Assembly: GCA_963662985.1 (NCBI GenBank) | Contig: OY760067.1 | Coordinates: 1,922,001-1,986,000, forward strand | Direction of reading: 5' to 3' | DNA: 64,000 bases | DNA from: G963662985 sp963662985 | Lineage (GTDB): Bacteria > Chloroflexota > Anaerolineae > Anaerolineales > UBA11579 | Part shown: positions 16,356 through 25,187 of the stretch, one piece after another | Numbering within the stretch: the first letter of the stretch is position 1 | Layout of the letters: each line of letters opens with the position of its first letter | Program-made: the position numbers and the translations under genes | The notes under the pieces: model-generated | What the model saw: the letters and a program-made list of their open reading frames with translations, nothing else | Database searches by the model: none | What the model was told of the DNA's origin: nothing

Positions 16356-17093
16356 ATGCAACAGACAACATTAGAAAAGATTGCACCGACTGTTGAACAA
16401 GCAGTTGAAGAGGGATTGCAAGAACTTGGACTGCGTCGTGATCAGGTTGAAGTGGAAGTGATTGATGGTGGAAGTAAGGGCTTGTTTGGTCTTGGTAACC
16501 GAGAAGTCCGCGTGCTTCTTCGCGTGCTTCCAGAAGAAACAGAAAATTTAGATATTAATGCAGCTTTTGAAAAAATTGAGTCAGTTTCTAAGAGAAATGA
16601 AGATGTGGATGTTGATTTTGATTTTGAAAATGCTTGTGATGTTACCAAAGAAACTGTGGAAGAATTGCTTGATCGCATGGATGTGCGTGCTAAGGTGAAT
16701 GTGCAATTGGGCGAGAGCGATAATCAGTATATGCAACCGATCTTAGTGGAGATTGTGGGCAATGATTTGAGTATTTTGATCGGTCGAAAAGCAGAAACTT
16801 TGGATGCTTTGCAATATATCACTCGTTTGATCGTGGGCAAAGAATTAGGTCGCTCTGTGAGCATTACGATTGATGTTGAAGGGTATCGAGTGCGTCGAGA
16901 AATCAATTTGCGTAAGTTGGCACAACGAATGGCTAGCCAAGCGGTGAGCTCTGGACGCAAACAATCTTTGGAGCCGATGCCTGCTAATGAACGACGAATT
17001 ATTCATTTAGAATTGAGAGATAATGAATCTGTTTCCACTGAAAGTTGGGGTGATGAACCTCGACGTAAGGTTGTGATTATTCCTAAATTTTAG
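16356..17093 (+). CDS. khpB: RNA-binding protein KhpB (Jag/EloR)
   Basis: A cytoplasmic RNA-binding protein of 245 residues. The N-terminal Jag domain (EEGLQELGLRRDQVEVEVI...GLFGLGNREVRV) is followed by a linker, a KH domain (ILIGRKAETLDALQYI near residue 145) and an R3H domain (RMASQAVSSGRKQSLEPM to NERRIIH). In Firmicutes KhpB works with KhpA in control of cell elongation and division. The start at 16356 is supported by a GGAG about 11 bases upstream; a TTG at 16326 is weaker. It ends the rpmH cluster before a terminator. Confidence 0.92.
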   Translation: MQQTTLEKIAPTVEQAVEEGLQELGLRRDQVEVEVIDGGSKGLFGLGNREVRVLLRVLPEETENLDINAAFEKIESVSKRNEDVDVDFDFENACDVTKETVEELLDRMDVRAKVNVQLGESDNQYMQPILVEIVGNDLSILIGRKAETLDALQYITRLIVGKELGRSVSITIDVEGYRVRREINLRKLAQRMASQAVSSGRKQSLEPMPANERRIIHLELRDNESVSTESWGDEPRRKVVIIPKF

Positions 17094-17136
17094 ATTGGGT
17101 TTGAATTTCCAAACTTAATACTTTAGCAAACTTTTT

Positions 17137-17167
17137 AAAAAAGACCATCTGTAGATGGTCTTTTTGT
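17137..17167. terminator. Bidirectional terminator between khpB and sbcC
   Basis: A 9-bp stem (17141-17149 with 17154-17162) around a TGTA loop, with an A-run before and a T-run after. It can serve khpB on + and the convergent sbcC operon on -. Confidence 0.85.
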
Positions 17168-17168
17168 T

Positions 17169-19736
17169 TTAAGCGATTTGAGCGATAGAGCCTTGAGGTG
17201 TTTTTTCTACGAGGATGCGGTTGGGGAAGGCGTCTTTGAGACTATCAATGTGGGTGATGACGAGGATGAGGGCAAATTGCTGCTTGATAGGGTTGATGAC
17301 TTCAGCGAGTTTTTGACGACCGTATTCGTCTTGACTGCCAAAGCCTTCGTCGATGACGAGGGTTTGGAGTTTGGCACCGGCGCGTTTGGAGAGGAGTTCA
17401 GAGAGAGCGAGACGAAGGGCAAAGTTGATGCGGAAGGTTTCACCACCGGAGAAGAGTTCGTAGTCACGAGTGCCAAATTTGTCATGAATTTTGATTTCCA
17501 TGGTCTCTTTTAGATCGTCGCGTTTTTTGTCTTTGTATTCTTCTTGAGTGATGAGGGAGATGGTCATTTCGTCGTTAGTGAGTTTGCGGAGGATCTCGTT
17601 AGCACGATTTTCAATTTCTGGAATGGCTTGTTCGATGAGTAGGGCGGGAATGCCTTCTTTGCTGAAGGCTTTTTCGATTTCTTTGAGGGAGGCAATTTGG
17701 GTGAGAATGGCGGTGTTTTGCTGCTCTAGCTCGGTTTTTTGAGTTTGGATGGTGGCGAGGTTGTTGAGGGCTTGGTTGGCACCACCGATGGCGAGTTGGT
17801 TATCGTAGGTGGCTTGTTTGAGGGATTCTAGTTGTTTTTGATGTTGGTTGATTTGGTTGGTGATGGATGTGGCGGAATTGTTTGATGTGTCGGTGATGGC
17901 GAAGGCTTGGGAGATGGTTTCGATGTCTTGTTGAGTTGTGTGGATGAGGTCTTGAAGATCGGTTTGTTGGAGATTCAGCTCTGAGAGAGTTTCTTGGACT
18001 TGTTTTTGGGTAGCAATGGCTACTTCAAGTTGTTGGTTTTGTTGGGATATGGAGGAGAGTTGGTTGATTTGTTTTTTGATGTGTTGATGTTGTTGAGGAT
18101 CGTAGTCTAGGTTGGCGATTTGTTGGTTAATGAGGATGAGGTCTTTTTGGAGTTCAGATGATTGAAGCGGTTGATTTAACTGTGCTTGAATTTGTTCTAT
18201 TTCGAGCGCAGGATCATGGTCTATTTTTTTGGCGAGAAGTTGGTTTTGTTGGGTGAGTTGTTCTAGTTTTTGTTGGGTGAGGGCGATGTCATGGGAAATT
18301 TTGTCATTTTGTTTGATGGTTGTTTGGGTGTTTGTGATGTGCTTGTTGAGAGTTTGGATGGTTTGGTTGTTGGCGCGATATTGATCTCCGAGAGTTTTGC
18401 CTTTGGTTTGATTTTCGGTGATGATTTTGGTTTGATGTTCAATGGTGAGTTCTTGTTCGCATACGGGACAAGTGGGGCTGTTGATGGATTGGATCTGTTC
18501 AATGTGGGCTTGGAGATCGTTCATTTGTGATTGAAGGAGTTTGTTTTCTGCGATGAGATCGGTGACTTGGGTTTGATGATCGGAGAGGGTGGTTGCGAGC
18601 TGGTCTGCTGGTTGGTACTGCTGGGTGAGTTGAGTGAGTTGGGTTTCGAGCTCTGTGATATTTTGTTGGTTTTGTTGATGGCGGGTTTGATTTTGAGAGA
18701 ACTCTTTTTGTTGGGTTTGAAGTTGAGCGAGCTTTTGTTTTAACATATCTTTTTCATGTTTGATTTTGAGCTCGATGTTTTGTTTTTTGTTTTGTAGCTC
18801 TTGTTGTTGATTTTTTTTGGCTTCGATTTGGGTAAGTTGTTTTTGGAATTGATCGAGTTGGCTTAATTGATCTTTGATGTGATCTTTTTTGTCAATGATG
18901 GTTTGGTTTTTGTCTAGTTGGGTTTGTTTTTCTTTGATCTTTTTTTGAATGGATTGGAGAGATTGTTTGGCTTTTTCAAGCGCTTGTTTTTTTTCTTTGC
19001 TTTGTTGTTCGAGCAATTCAATTTGTTTTTGTTGGGTTTGAAGAGTGCTTAAGAGCGCTTCTTCTTGGGAGAGTTGGGTTTCTATTTTCTGTTTTTCTGC
19101 TTGGAGAGATTGGAGAGTGGATTGATATTGTGGTTTGCGGGCGAGTTCGAGCTGTTTTTCTTCGATGCGGCTGTCGTTGATGCGTTTTTGCTGCTCAAGT
19201 TCGCGGCGTTGTTGGAGGGCTTGGATTTTGTAGGTTTCCCATTTTTCGAGGCCGAGGATTTTGGTGAGGATTTCTTTTCGCTTGCCGGGGGTTTGTTTGG
19301 CGAATTGGTCTGATTTGCCTTGGAGGAAGAAGGAGGCGTTGATGAAGGTGTCGTAGTCCATGTTGAGGGTGTGGTTGATGAGGTCTTGGGTGTCTTTGAT
19401 GGTGCGTTCGGTGAGGCTTTTCCACTCTTGGTCGGCGAGGATATAAAAATCGAGCTGAGTGCTTTTTTCTTTTTGACGGGCGCGATGAATTTTGTATTGG
19501 TTGTTTTCGTAGGTGAATTCAAGCTCGACAAAGACTTCGTCTGAATTGAGGTTGATGATGGCGTCGTTGCGTTGGCGCGCTTCGCCGAAGAGGCTCCAGG
19601 TGATGGCGTCTAGGAGGGAGGATTTGCCAGCCCCGTTCATGCCTGAGATGCAGGCGACATGAAGGGCGGAGAAGTCTAGGGTGGTTTCTTGTTGGTAGGA
19701 GAGGAAGCCTTTGAGGCGAAGTTTTGTGGGGATCAT
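17169..19736 (-). CDS. sbcC: Nuclease SbcCD subunit C (Rad50-like ATPase)
   Basis: An 855-residue SMC-like ATPase. The N-terminal half-site has LKGFLSYQ and the Walker A loop GMNGAGKSS near residue 35. The C-terminal half has the ABC signature LFSGGETFRINFALRLALS and Walker B LVIDEGFG. Between them lie two long coiled-coil arms, very rich in Gln and Thr, meeting at the zinc hook CPVC near residue 423. With SbcD it opens hairpins and trims blocked DNA ends. No sbcD is present in this operon, so the nuclease partner must be elsewhere. It is the last gene of a five-gene repair operon, 14 bases after recJ. Confidence 0.92.
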   Translation of the reverse strand: MIPTKLRLKGFLSYQQETTLDFSALHVACISGMNGAGKSSLLDAITWSLFGEARQRNDAIINLNSDEVFVELEFTYENNQYKIHRARQKEKSTQLDFYILADQEWKSLTERTIKDTQDLINHTLNMDYDTFINASFFLQGKSDQFAKQTPGKRKEILTKILGLEKWETYKIQALQQRRELEQQKRINDSRIEEKQLELARKPQYQSTLQSLQAEKQKIETQLSQEEALLSTLQTQQKQIELLEQQSKEKKQALEKAKQSLQSIQKKIKEKQTQLDKNQTIIDKKDHIKDQLSQLDQFQKQLTQIEAKKNQQQELQNKKQNIELKIKHEKDMLKQKLAQLQTQQKEFSQNQTRHQQNQQNITELETQLTQLTQQYQPADQLATTLSDHQTQVTDLIAENKLLQSQMNDLQAHIEQIQSINSPTCPVCEQELTIEHQTKIITENQTKGKTLGDQYRANNQTIQTLNKHITNTQTTIKQNDKISHDIALTQQKLEQLTQQNQLLAKKIDHDPALEIEQIQAQLNQPLQSSELQKDLILINQQIANLDYDPQQHQHIKKQINQLSSISQQNQQLEVAIATQKQVQETLSELNLQQTDLQDLIHTTQQDIETISQAFAITDTSNNSATSITNQINQHQKQLESLKQATYDNQLAIGGANQALNNLATIQTQKTELEQQNTAILTQIASLKEIEKAFSKEGIPALLIEQAIPEIENRANEILRKLTNDEMTISLITQEEYKDKKRDDLKETMEIKIHDKFGTRDYELFSGGETFRINFALRLALSELLSKRAGAKLQTLVIDEGFGSQDEYGRQKLAEVINPIKQQFALILVITHIDSLKDAFPNRILVEKTPQGSIAQIA

Positions 19737-19750
19737 TTGCGTATCCTGAT

Positions 19751-22078
19751 TTATTCGTAATAGGTGAGTAATTTATCTAGGTTGGCGGTTTGATAGTAGG
19801 TTCGGAATTTGTGGGTCTCGAGAAGGATTTGATTTAGCTCTTTGGCGAGTTGTTGAGGCGCTTGGGGATCTTGGATGGGGAAGGTGGCGCGTTCGATGAA
19901 GAAGTGATCTTCTTTAGAGATGAGGTTGAAGATGGATTTGGCTTGGAACCAAAGGAGACCGTGGTGAATGGCAGCCGTAGATTGGGCAGTGGCAGCAGCG
20001 AGGAAGTCGTAGTCGATTTGGCCTTGATTGTTGATGAGGATGTTTTTGAGAAGGCCGCCCAGACGATTGAGAAAGTCGTTGAGAGTATAGGCTTGGGGAG
20101 GCGTGTGATAACAAAGGATGGTTTTGGGTTGAGCTTGGGTGAGGACTTCTTGGAGGGTGACGCGGTCTGAGGGGGTGGTATAGATGAGGAGGGTGTCGTT
20201 TTCTTGGATTTGGTTGCGGTCGACTGCGTTGGGGAGGAGAGTTTTTTGCTCTGCTTCGGCCCAGATTTGAGCGGTGGGATGGTTGGCGAGGATGCTGGAG
20301 AGGTGTTGAGAAGGATTGGCGATTTGGCGATAGTCTTCGATGTGGAGTTGTTGTTTTTGAGTGGCTTGGGTGATGAGGATATCTTCGCTGGGTTGGGAGT
20401 CTTTCCAGGTGACTTGGACGCTGAGGCGGTTGTTGAAGAATGATTGGGCGATGGTGTAGGCAAGGTCAAAATAGGTGTCTTTTTCGGGCAGGGGTTGATC
20501 CGCACCGAACCAGTAGAAGACTTCTTGGGTGTTGTGATCGGGATCTTCGACGACGAGTTTAAGGTGCTCTTTGTTTTTGCCGATGCGGGTGCGGGTGCGG
20601 AGCTTGAGGTTGTTAGTGCGGAAGACGAGCTCGGGGTTGCCTTGACCGAAGGGGGAAAGACGGTAGATGTCTTGGACGAAGGGAAGGGTGAGCTCGGGGA
20701 GGGTGAGGGTGTGATCGATGGTGAGCTGTTGGTCTAAGGAGATGCCTTGGGTAGCGGTGCTGACAAAGGCGCCGATGCGTTCTCTAAATTCATCTATATT
20801 TTCGATGGGCATGCTCATGCCAGCCGCCATGGGGTGACCGCCGTAGCCAAGGAGGAGGTCACTGCAGGCGTCTACGGCTTGGCTGATGTTGACTTGTTCG
20901 ATGGAGCGAGCGGAGCCACTGGCGATGCCAGCTGCTGAATTTTTGGAAAGAACGATGGAGGGACGCTCGAATTTTTCTGTGAGGGAGCTGGCGACGAGTC
21001 CGACGATGCCCCCTTTCCAACCTTCTTGGGCGACAACGAGGACGGGATAGTCTAAGTAATGGGGATTGGCTTCGATTTGGTTGAGGGCACCGGCGAGGAC
21101 TTGCTCTTTGTGATGTTTGCGGGTAGCGTTGATGCGCTCAATGTCGTTGGCGATGGACTCGACGATGGTTTTGTCTGAGGAGGTGAGGAAGTTGACCATT
21201 TTGTTGGTGTCGTCTAGGCGGCCGACGGAATTCATACGGGGGCCGATTTGGAAGCCAATGTCGACTTCGTTAATCAATGATTTGTGGATGTTGGCGAGGT
21301 CGTAGATGGTGTTGAGGGCCATGCGGGAGGTGGTGCGGAGCTGTTGGAGGCCTTTTTGGAGAAGGTAGCGGGTGTCGTTGGTTTGGACAGCCACATCGAC
21401 AACGATGCCGAGGGCGACTAAATCTAGAAATTGGGGGAGTTGCTCTTGTTTGCCGAGATGGGTGTATAGCGCTTCGATGAGTTTGTAGGCAACACCGACT
21501 CCGGGGAGGGTGTGGAGGGGATGATTGTGAGGGACGCGCTCGGAATTGATAACGGCGTGGGCGTTGGGGAGTTGCTCGGGGAGATCGTGATGATCGGTGA
21601 TGATGACGCGACAGCCTTGGTCGCGGGTCATTTGAATGAGTTCGTGCTCTTTGACACCGGTGTCGCAGGTGATGAGGAGCTGCATGCCGTTGTTGAGCAT
21701 GTCTTGAAGAGGTTCTTTGGAGATGCCGTGGGATTCTTTGCCACGCACGGGGATGTAATGAATGACGTCGGCGTTGAGGTTTTGGAAGGCGGAGACGAGG
21801 AGGGTGGTGGAGGTTTGACCGTCTACGTCGAAGTCGCCCCAGATGCCGATGCGTTCTTGTTTTTCAAGGGCGTCGAGAATGATGGTGATGGCAAGTTCTA
21901 AATCAGGGAGCTCAGAGGGAGGGGTGGGGGTATATTTAGCGGGATTGAGAAATGCATCAATGGTTGATGGGGTGGTATATCCACGGCGAAAAAGTGTCTC
22001 AGTAACGAGAGGGTGCCCAGCGACAAATTGATAAAGCGAGGAAGAAGGGGAAACGTGAGGTTGGGAGATCCATTTCAT
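19751..22078 (-). CDS. recJ: Single-stranded-DNA 5'-3' exonuclease RecJ
   Basis: A 775-residue DHH-family nuclease of the long form found in Gram-positive bacteria. Motif I is GIWGDFDVDGQTSTTLL near residue 85, the DHH motif is near residue 161 (ITDHHDLPEQ), and GVGVAYKLIEAL follows. The DHHA1 part carries GGHPMAAGM near residue 410, and an OB-fold (RTRTRIGKNKEHLKL) comes next. A C-terminal domain of about 200 residues follows. RecJ degrades 5' tails in recombination and mismatch repair. The start overlaps the nuclease gene stop by 4 bases (ATGA), so translation is coupled. Confidence 0.93.
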   Translation of the reverse strand: MKWISQPHVSPSSSLYQFVAGHPLVTETLFRRGYTTPSTIDAFLNPAKYTPTPPSELPDLELAITIILDALEKQERIGIWGDFDVDGQTSTTLLVSAFQNLNADVIHYIPVRGKESHGISKEPLQDMLNNGMQLLITCDTGVKEHELIQMTRDQGCRVIITDHHDLPEQLPNAHAVINSERVPHNHPLHTLPGVGVAYKLIEALYTHLGKQEQLPQFLDLVALGIVVDVAVQTNDTRYLLQKGLQQLRTTSRMALNTIYDLANIHKSLINEVDIGFQIGPRMNSVGRLDDTNKMVNFLTSSDKTIVESIANDIERINATRKHHKEQVLAGALNQIEANPHYLDYPVLVVAQEGWKGGIVGLVASSLTEKFERPSIVLSKNSAAGIASGSARSIEQVNISQAVDACSDLLLGYGGHPMAAGMSMPIENIDEFRERIGAFVSTATQGISLDQQLTIDHTLTLPELTLPFVQDIYRLSPFGQGNPELVFRTNNLKLRTRTRIGKNKEHLKLVVEDPDHNTQEVFYWFGADQPLPEKDTYFDLAYTIAQSFFNNRLSVQVTWKDSQPSEDILITQATQKQQLHIEDYRQIANPSQHLSSILANHPTAQIWAEAEQKTLLPNAVDRNQIQENDTLLIYTTPSDRVTLQEVLTQAQPKTILCYHTPPQAYTLNDFLNRLGGLLKNILINNQGQIDYDFLAAATAQSTAAIHHGLLWFQAKSIFNLISKEDHFFIERATFPIQDPQAPQQLAKELNQILLETHKFRTYYQTANLDKLLTYYE

Positions 22079-22944
22079 CCGTAGAGTACCTCGTCGAGAT
22101 CGTCAAAGGAGAGATCGATGTTGAAATCTTCTTGGTCTAGTTCAAATTCTTGCTCTAGCTCGTCTATGGTGCCGGTGATGTTGGGCTTTTCGCAATAGGA
22201 GCGGAAGGGGCAGAAACGACAGAGCTTTTTGTTGGGGGTTTCATAGAAGTTCTCTTGTGGGGTTTGTTTGATGGATTGGATGAGGTCGGTGAGGAAGATT
22301 TCATCACTGCGTTGGAGCTCTTCTGAATAGGTAAAGGTTTGGGTTTGGAAGGGGTGTTCGGCAAACCAGTAGGTCATGGAGATGTTTTCGGGTGCGATGG
22401 GTTGCTGGGTGAGGATGGTGCCGAATTTGGAGAGAAGGTAGAGATAGAGGCGGGTTTGGATTTTCTCTTCAAGGTTTTGGCGACGAGGGGCTTTTTTGTT
22501 GGTTTTCCAGTCGTAGATGGTGAGGTGTTGATTTTGAATGTGAACGAGATCAAATTTGGCGATGGTGGGGGAGGTGTCTATTTTGCCGACGAGGGAAAAT
22601 TCGGGGAATTTGTCTCCGCTGGAGAATTTGTCGCCAAATGAATGGGTGAAGTTTTGCCACCAGCGCAGGAGGGTGGAATCGGTGATGTTTTGCCACCAGC
22701 GCAGGAGGGTGGAATCGGTGATGTTTTGGGTGATTTCGGCTTGGGGAAGGCCGGTGAGGTGACGCTGGATGAGGAGGTGGAAACGAGTGCCGAGTTCCTG
22801 ATGGAGTTCGTTTTCACGATCGTATTGGGTCTCTTGGGCGGGCCAACTGATTTGTTGGAGGTGGCGAAGTTTGAAACGTTTGGGGCAGAGGAGATAATCT
22901 TGGAGATTACTTTGGCTGAAACGGAAGTTGGTGGGTAGGTTCAT
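22075..22944 (-). CDS. PD-(D/E)XK nuclease with Fe-S cluster (AddB/RecB/Cas4-type)
   Basis: A 289-residue stand-alone nuclease of the RecB/Cas4 group. It has the core motifs GTRFHLLIQRHL, VGKIDTS (Asp), IYDWKTNKK near residue 145 (the D-x-K catalytic pair) and QTRLYLYLL. Four Cys fit an iron-sulphur staple: Cys20 (YLLCPKRF) and CRFCPFRSYC near residues 241-250. It overlaps the helicase gene upstream and recJ downstream by 4 bases each. In AddAB and AdnAB this domain is fused to the helicase; here it is separate. Residues about 75-98 are two exact copies of a 12-residue unit from a 36-bp DNA duplication. It is not a Cas4, since no CRISPR genes are near. The acidic tail is Asp/Glu-rich. Confidence 0.82.
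   Translation of the reverse strand: MNLPTNFRFSQSNLQDYLLCPKRFKLRHLQQISWPAQETQYDRENELHQELGTRFHLLIQRHLTGLPQAEITQNITDSTLLRWWQNITDSTLLRWWQNFTHSFGDKFSSGDKFPEFSLVGKIDTSPTIAKFDLVHIQNQHLTIYDWKTNKKAPRRQNLEEKIQTRLYLYLLSKFGTILTQQPIAPENISMTYWFAEHPFQTQTFTYSEELQRSDEIFLTDLIQSIKQTPQENFYETPNKKLCRFCPFRSYCEKPNITGTIDELEQEFELDQEDFNIDLSFDDLDEVLYG
22651..22722. repeat. Two exact tandem copies of a 36-bp unit inside the nuclease gene
   Basis: Bases 22651-22686 and 22687-22722 are identical, and the first six bases of a third copy follow. The unit is a multiple of three, so the frame is kept and 12 residues (ending LLRWWQ) are doubled. It is a local tandem duplication, not a CRISPR: there is no spacer. Confidence 0.95.
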
Positions 22945-25187
22945 TTATTCTCCTCCCAGAAATGTTCTAGGGCGGTGACGGGTAGGGCGCGTTGCATATT
23001 GTGGCGACGACCGTTGTTAAAGCTGAAGACGAGATGTTGTTTGGCGCGGGTGATGCCGACATAGAGCAGGCGGAGACGATCACGAATGAGTTCGTAGCGG
23101 GCTTCACGACTGCCGATGCCTTCTTCGTACCAGTTGGTGGGACGATTGGGTTGGTTGTTGGGATTGATGATCCATTTAAGCTGTTCGATGGCTTCTGCGC
23201 TGAGGTTGAGGTTATCTCGAAGTGAGAAGGACTCACTGAGGTATTGATCGTTGGGGAGGCCAGAGGGGATGTCGAAATTGTTGAGGGAGGCGAGATAGAC
23301 GCGATCCCATTCGAGGCCTTTGGCTTTGTGCATGGTGCAGATGACGACTTCGCCTTTGTGTTTTTCGGGATCGAAGCCGAGACTGTCTTCACTGAGGGTC
23401 ATGAGGCTGAGCCGTTTGTTGACGACTTGGGTGAGGAGAGTGGTGGCGTCTAGGGTGGTTTGGGCTTGGTCGATGGAATTGTTTTGACGAAGACCGCCGG
23501 CGAGTTGGTAGACGATGGCGAGGTTGATGTTGTCTTGATAGAGGGTTTGGCCAATGGTGATGAGGAGCTGGTCTACGGGGAGGACGGAGGCGTTGAGCCA
23601 GAGACAGACTTGGTTTTTGAAGGTGTGGAAGAGTTGGAGCACTGGTTCGGGCAGGTCTTCTACATGGGCTTGGTTGAACCAGTTTTTGTCGGGGGTGAGC
23701 TCTCCCCAGAGGAAACTCTCGGGGGTTTTGATGGTGCGGAAGATTTTTCGGAGAGTTTTGTCTTCTTTTTCTTCTGCAGTTTCTGGATAAAAGGCGCTGA
23801 GCCAATCAATGAAAAAGTCTTCTAATTTGCGGATGTCGCTGGGGGAGAAGATGAATTGGAGGGCTTTGAGCAAAATCTTGGCCGTTTTTTGCGAAGAGGT
23901 GGAGACTTTGAGGAGGGCGTCGCAATAGGGAATCTCAAATTCTTCGAGGGCGGCGATGGATTTTTTGGCAAATTCGTTGTTGAGGGCAAGAATGGCGACG
24001 GTTTTATCTTGATTTTCGGGAAGCCAGCTTTTGATGGAGCGAATGATTTTGCCGATTTCTTTGTCGGAGGTGATGTTGGCATCTATAAAATGAATTTTGT
24101 CGGGTTGGTCGGGCGGATTGGGTTGCGGATCGTTGGGAGGAGTGGGCTCGATGAAGGGAAGTTTGAGGGCGTTGCGGACTTCTTCGATGGGGTGCTCGCG
24201 TATGGTCCAAGCGATGAGGGCGTTGGCGATGCGAATGACACTTTTGGTGGAGCGACCGGAATCGGGCAAGGTGCGAGGATAGTCGGCAGTGGCGATGAAG
24301 TTGTTGAGAAATTCTGGGTTGGCGGTGGTGAAGGATTCATAGATGGCTTGGTTGGGATCGCCTACGCGGACCCAGTTGTTGTGTTTGCTGGCGAGGAGAC
24401 GGAGCATGGTTTCTTGGAGGCGACTGGAATCTTGCGCTTCGTCTTCGAGAATATAGACCCAGCGGTTTTGGAGGCTTTCTAGATAAGTGGGGTCGTTGTG
24501 GAGAGCTTTGACTGCGAGCATCATGAGATCGGCAAAGTCGATTTCACCTCGTTCTTGGAGGGATTGTTGATAGGTTGCGTAGCAGTCTATGCAGAAGTTG
24601 GCAAGAGGGAGCGGGGGTAGCTCTTCGGCTTTGCGCTTCAACATGGCAGGGGATTGTTCGAGATCTTTGGCGATCTGAATGAAGTTGTTGACGGTTGAGC
24701 TGAGGGTGAATTCGTAGAAGTTTTCCCGATTTTTGAAATTATTCCAATTGTAGTTTTCGGCGAGATAGGATTCGATGAGGGGGTAGCTGCGCTCAGCGAG
24801 AATGCGGGTGATGTTTTCAATAGTGCGATTGGCTTCGTATTCACTGATAATTTTGAAATTCTCTCCCATATTGACGGAAGAGGGTTTGGCACGAATGATG
24901 TCGTGGGAAAGGCCATGGAGGGTGCGGACTTTGTAGCCGATGTTGCGCGGGAGTCCACGGGCTTCGATGAAATTTCCGATGCGATTGCTGAAATTTTCTA
25001 CGGCAGCATTGGCGAAGGTGACGACGAGGATTTCTTGCTCGTCTTGCAGTTGGCCTTCGAGAATGAGCTTGGCGGCTAATTGAGAGAGGGTCCAAGTTTT
25101 GCCACTGCCGGGGACAGCGGAAATGCCCATGGTGCCATGAGTATATGAAAGGACTTCGGCTTGTTTGGGACGGGGGTTAAATTTCAT
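22941..25187 (-). CDS. UvrD/Rep-type superfamily 1 DNA helicase
   Basis: A 748-residue SF1A helicase. Motifs are intact: Q-motif region FNPRPKQAEVL, Walker A SAVPGSGKT (residues 23-31), motif Ia VTFANAA, Walker B EDEAQDS near residue 247, motif III RVGDPNQAIYESF, motif V MHKAKGLEWDRVYL, and motif VI YVGITRAKQHL near the C-terminus. There is no fused nuclease domain at the end. Four-base overlaps join it to the AddB-like gene before it and the Fe-S nuclease after it. This suggests the three proteins form an AddAB/AdnAB-like end-processing complex. PcrA/UvrD alone is the other reading. Confidence 0.88.
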   Translation of the reverse strand: MKFNPRPKQAEVLSYTHGTMGISAVPGSGKTWTLSQLAAKLILEGQLQDEQEILVVTFANAAVENFSNRIGNFIEARGLPRNIGYKVRTLHGLSHDIIRAKPSSVNMGENFKIISEYEANRTIENITRILAERSYPLIESYLAENYNWNNFKNRENFYEFTLSSTVNNFIQIAKDLEQSPAMLKRKAEELPPLPLANFCIDCYATYQQSLQERGEIDFADLMMLAVKALHNDPTYLESLQNRWVYILEDEAQDSSRLQETMLRLLASKHNNWVRVGDPNQAIYESFTTANPEFLNNFIATADYPRTLPDSGRSTKSVIRIANALIAWTIREHPIEEVRNALKLPFIEPTPPNDPQPNPPDQPDKIHFIDANITSDKEIGKIIRSIKSWLPENQDKTVAILALNNEFAKKSIAALEEFEIPYCDALLKVSTSSQKTAKILLKALQFIFSPSDIRKLEDFFIDWLSAFYPETAEEKEDKTLRKIFRTIKTPESFLWGELTPDKNWFNQAHVEDLPEPVLQLFHTFKNQVCLWLNASVLPVDQLLITIGQTLYQDNINLAIVYQLAGGLRQNNSIDQAQTTLDATTLLTQVVNKRLSLMTLSEDSLGFDPEKHKGEVVICTMHKAKGLEWDRVYLASLNNFDIPSGLPNDQYLSESFSLRDNLNLSAEAIEQLKWIINPNNQPNRPTNWYEEGIGSREARYELIRDRLRLLYVGITRAKQHLVFSFNNGRRHNMQRALPVTALEHFWEENK

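Noticed and set aside
22651..22722. Two 36-bp repeats as a possible CRISPR fragment
   Set aside because: The copies touch with no spacer, there are only two, and they keep the reading frame of a nuclease gene; no cas genes are near.
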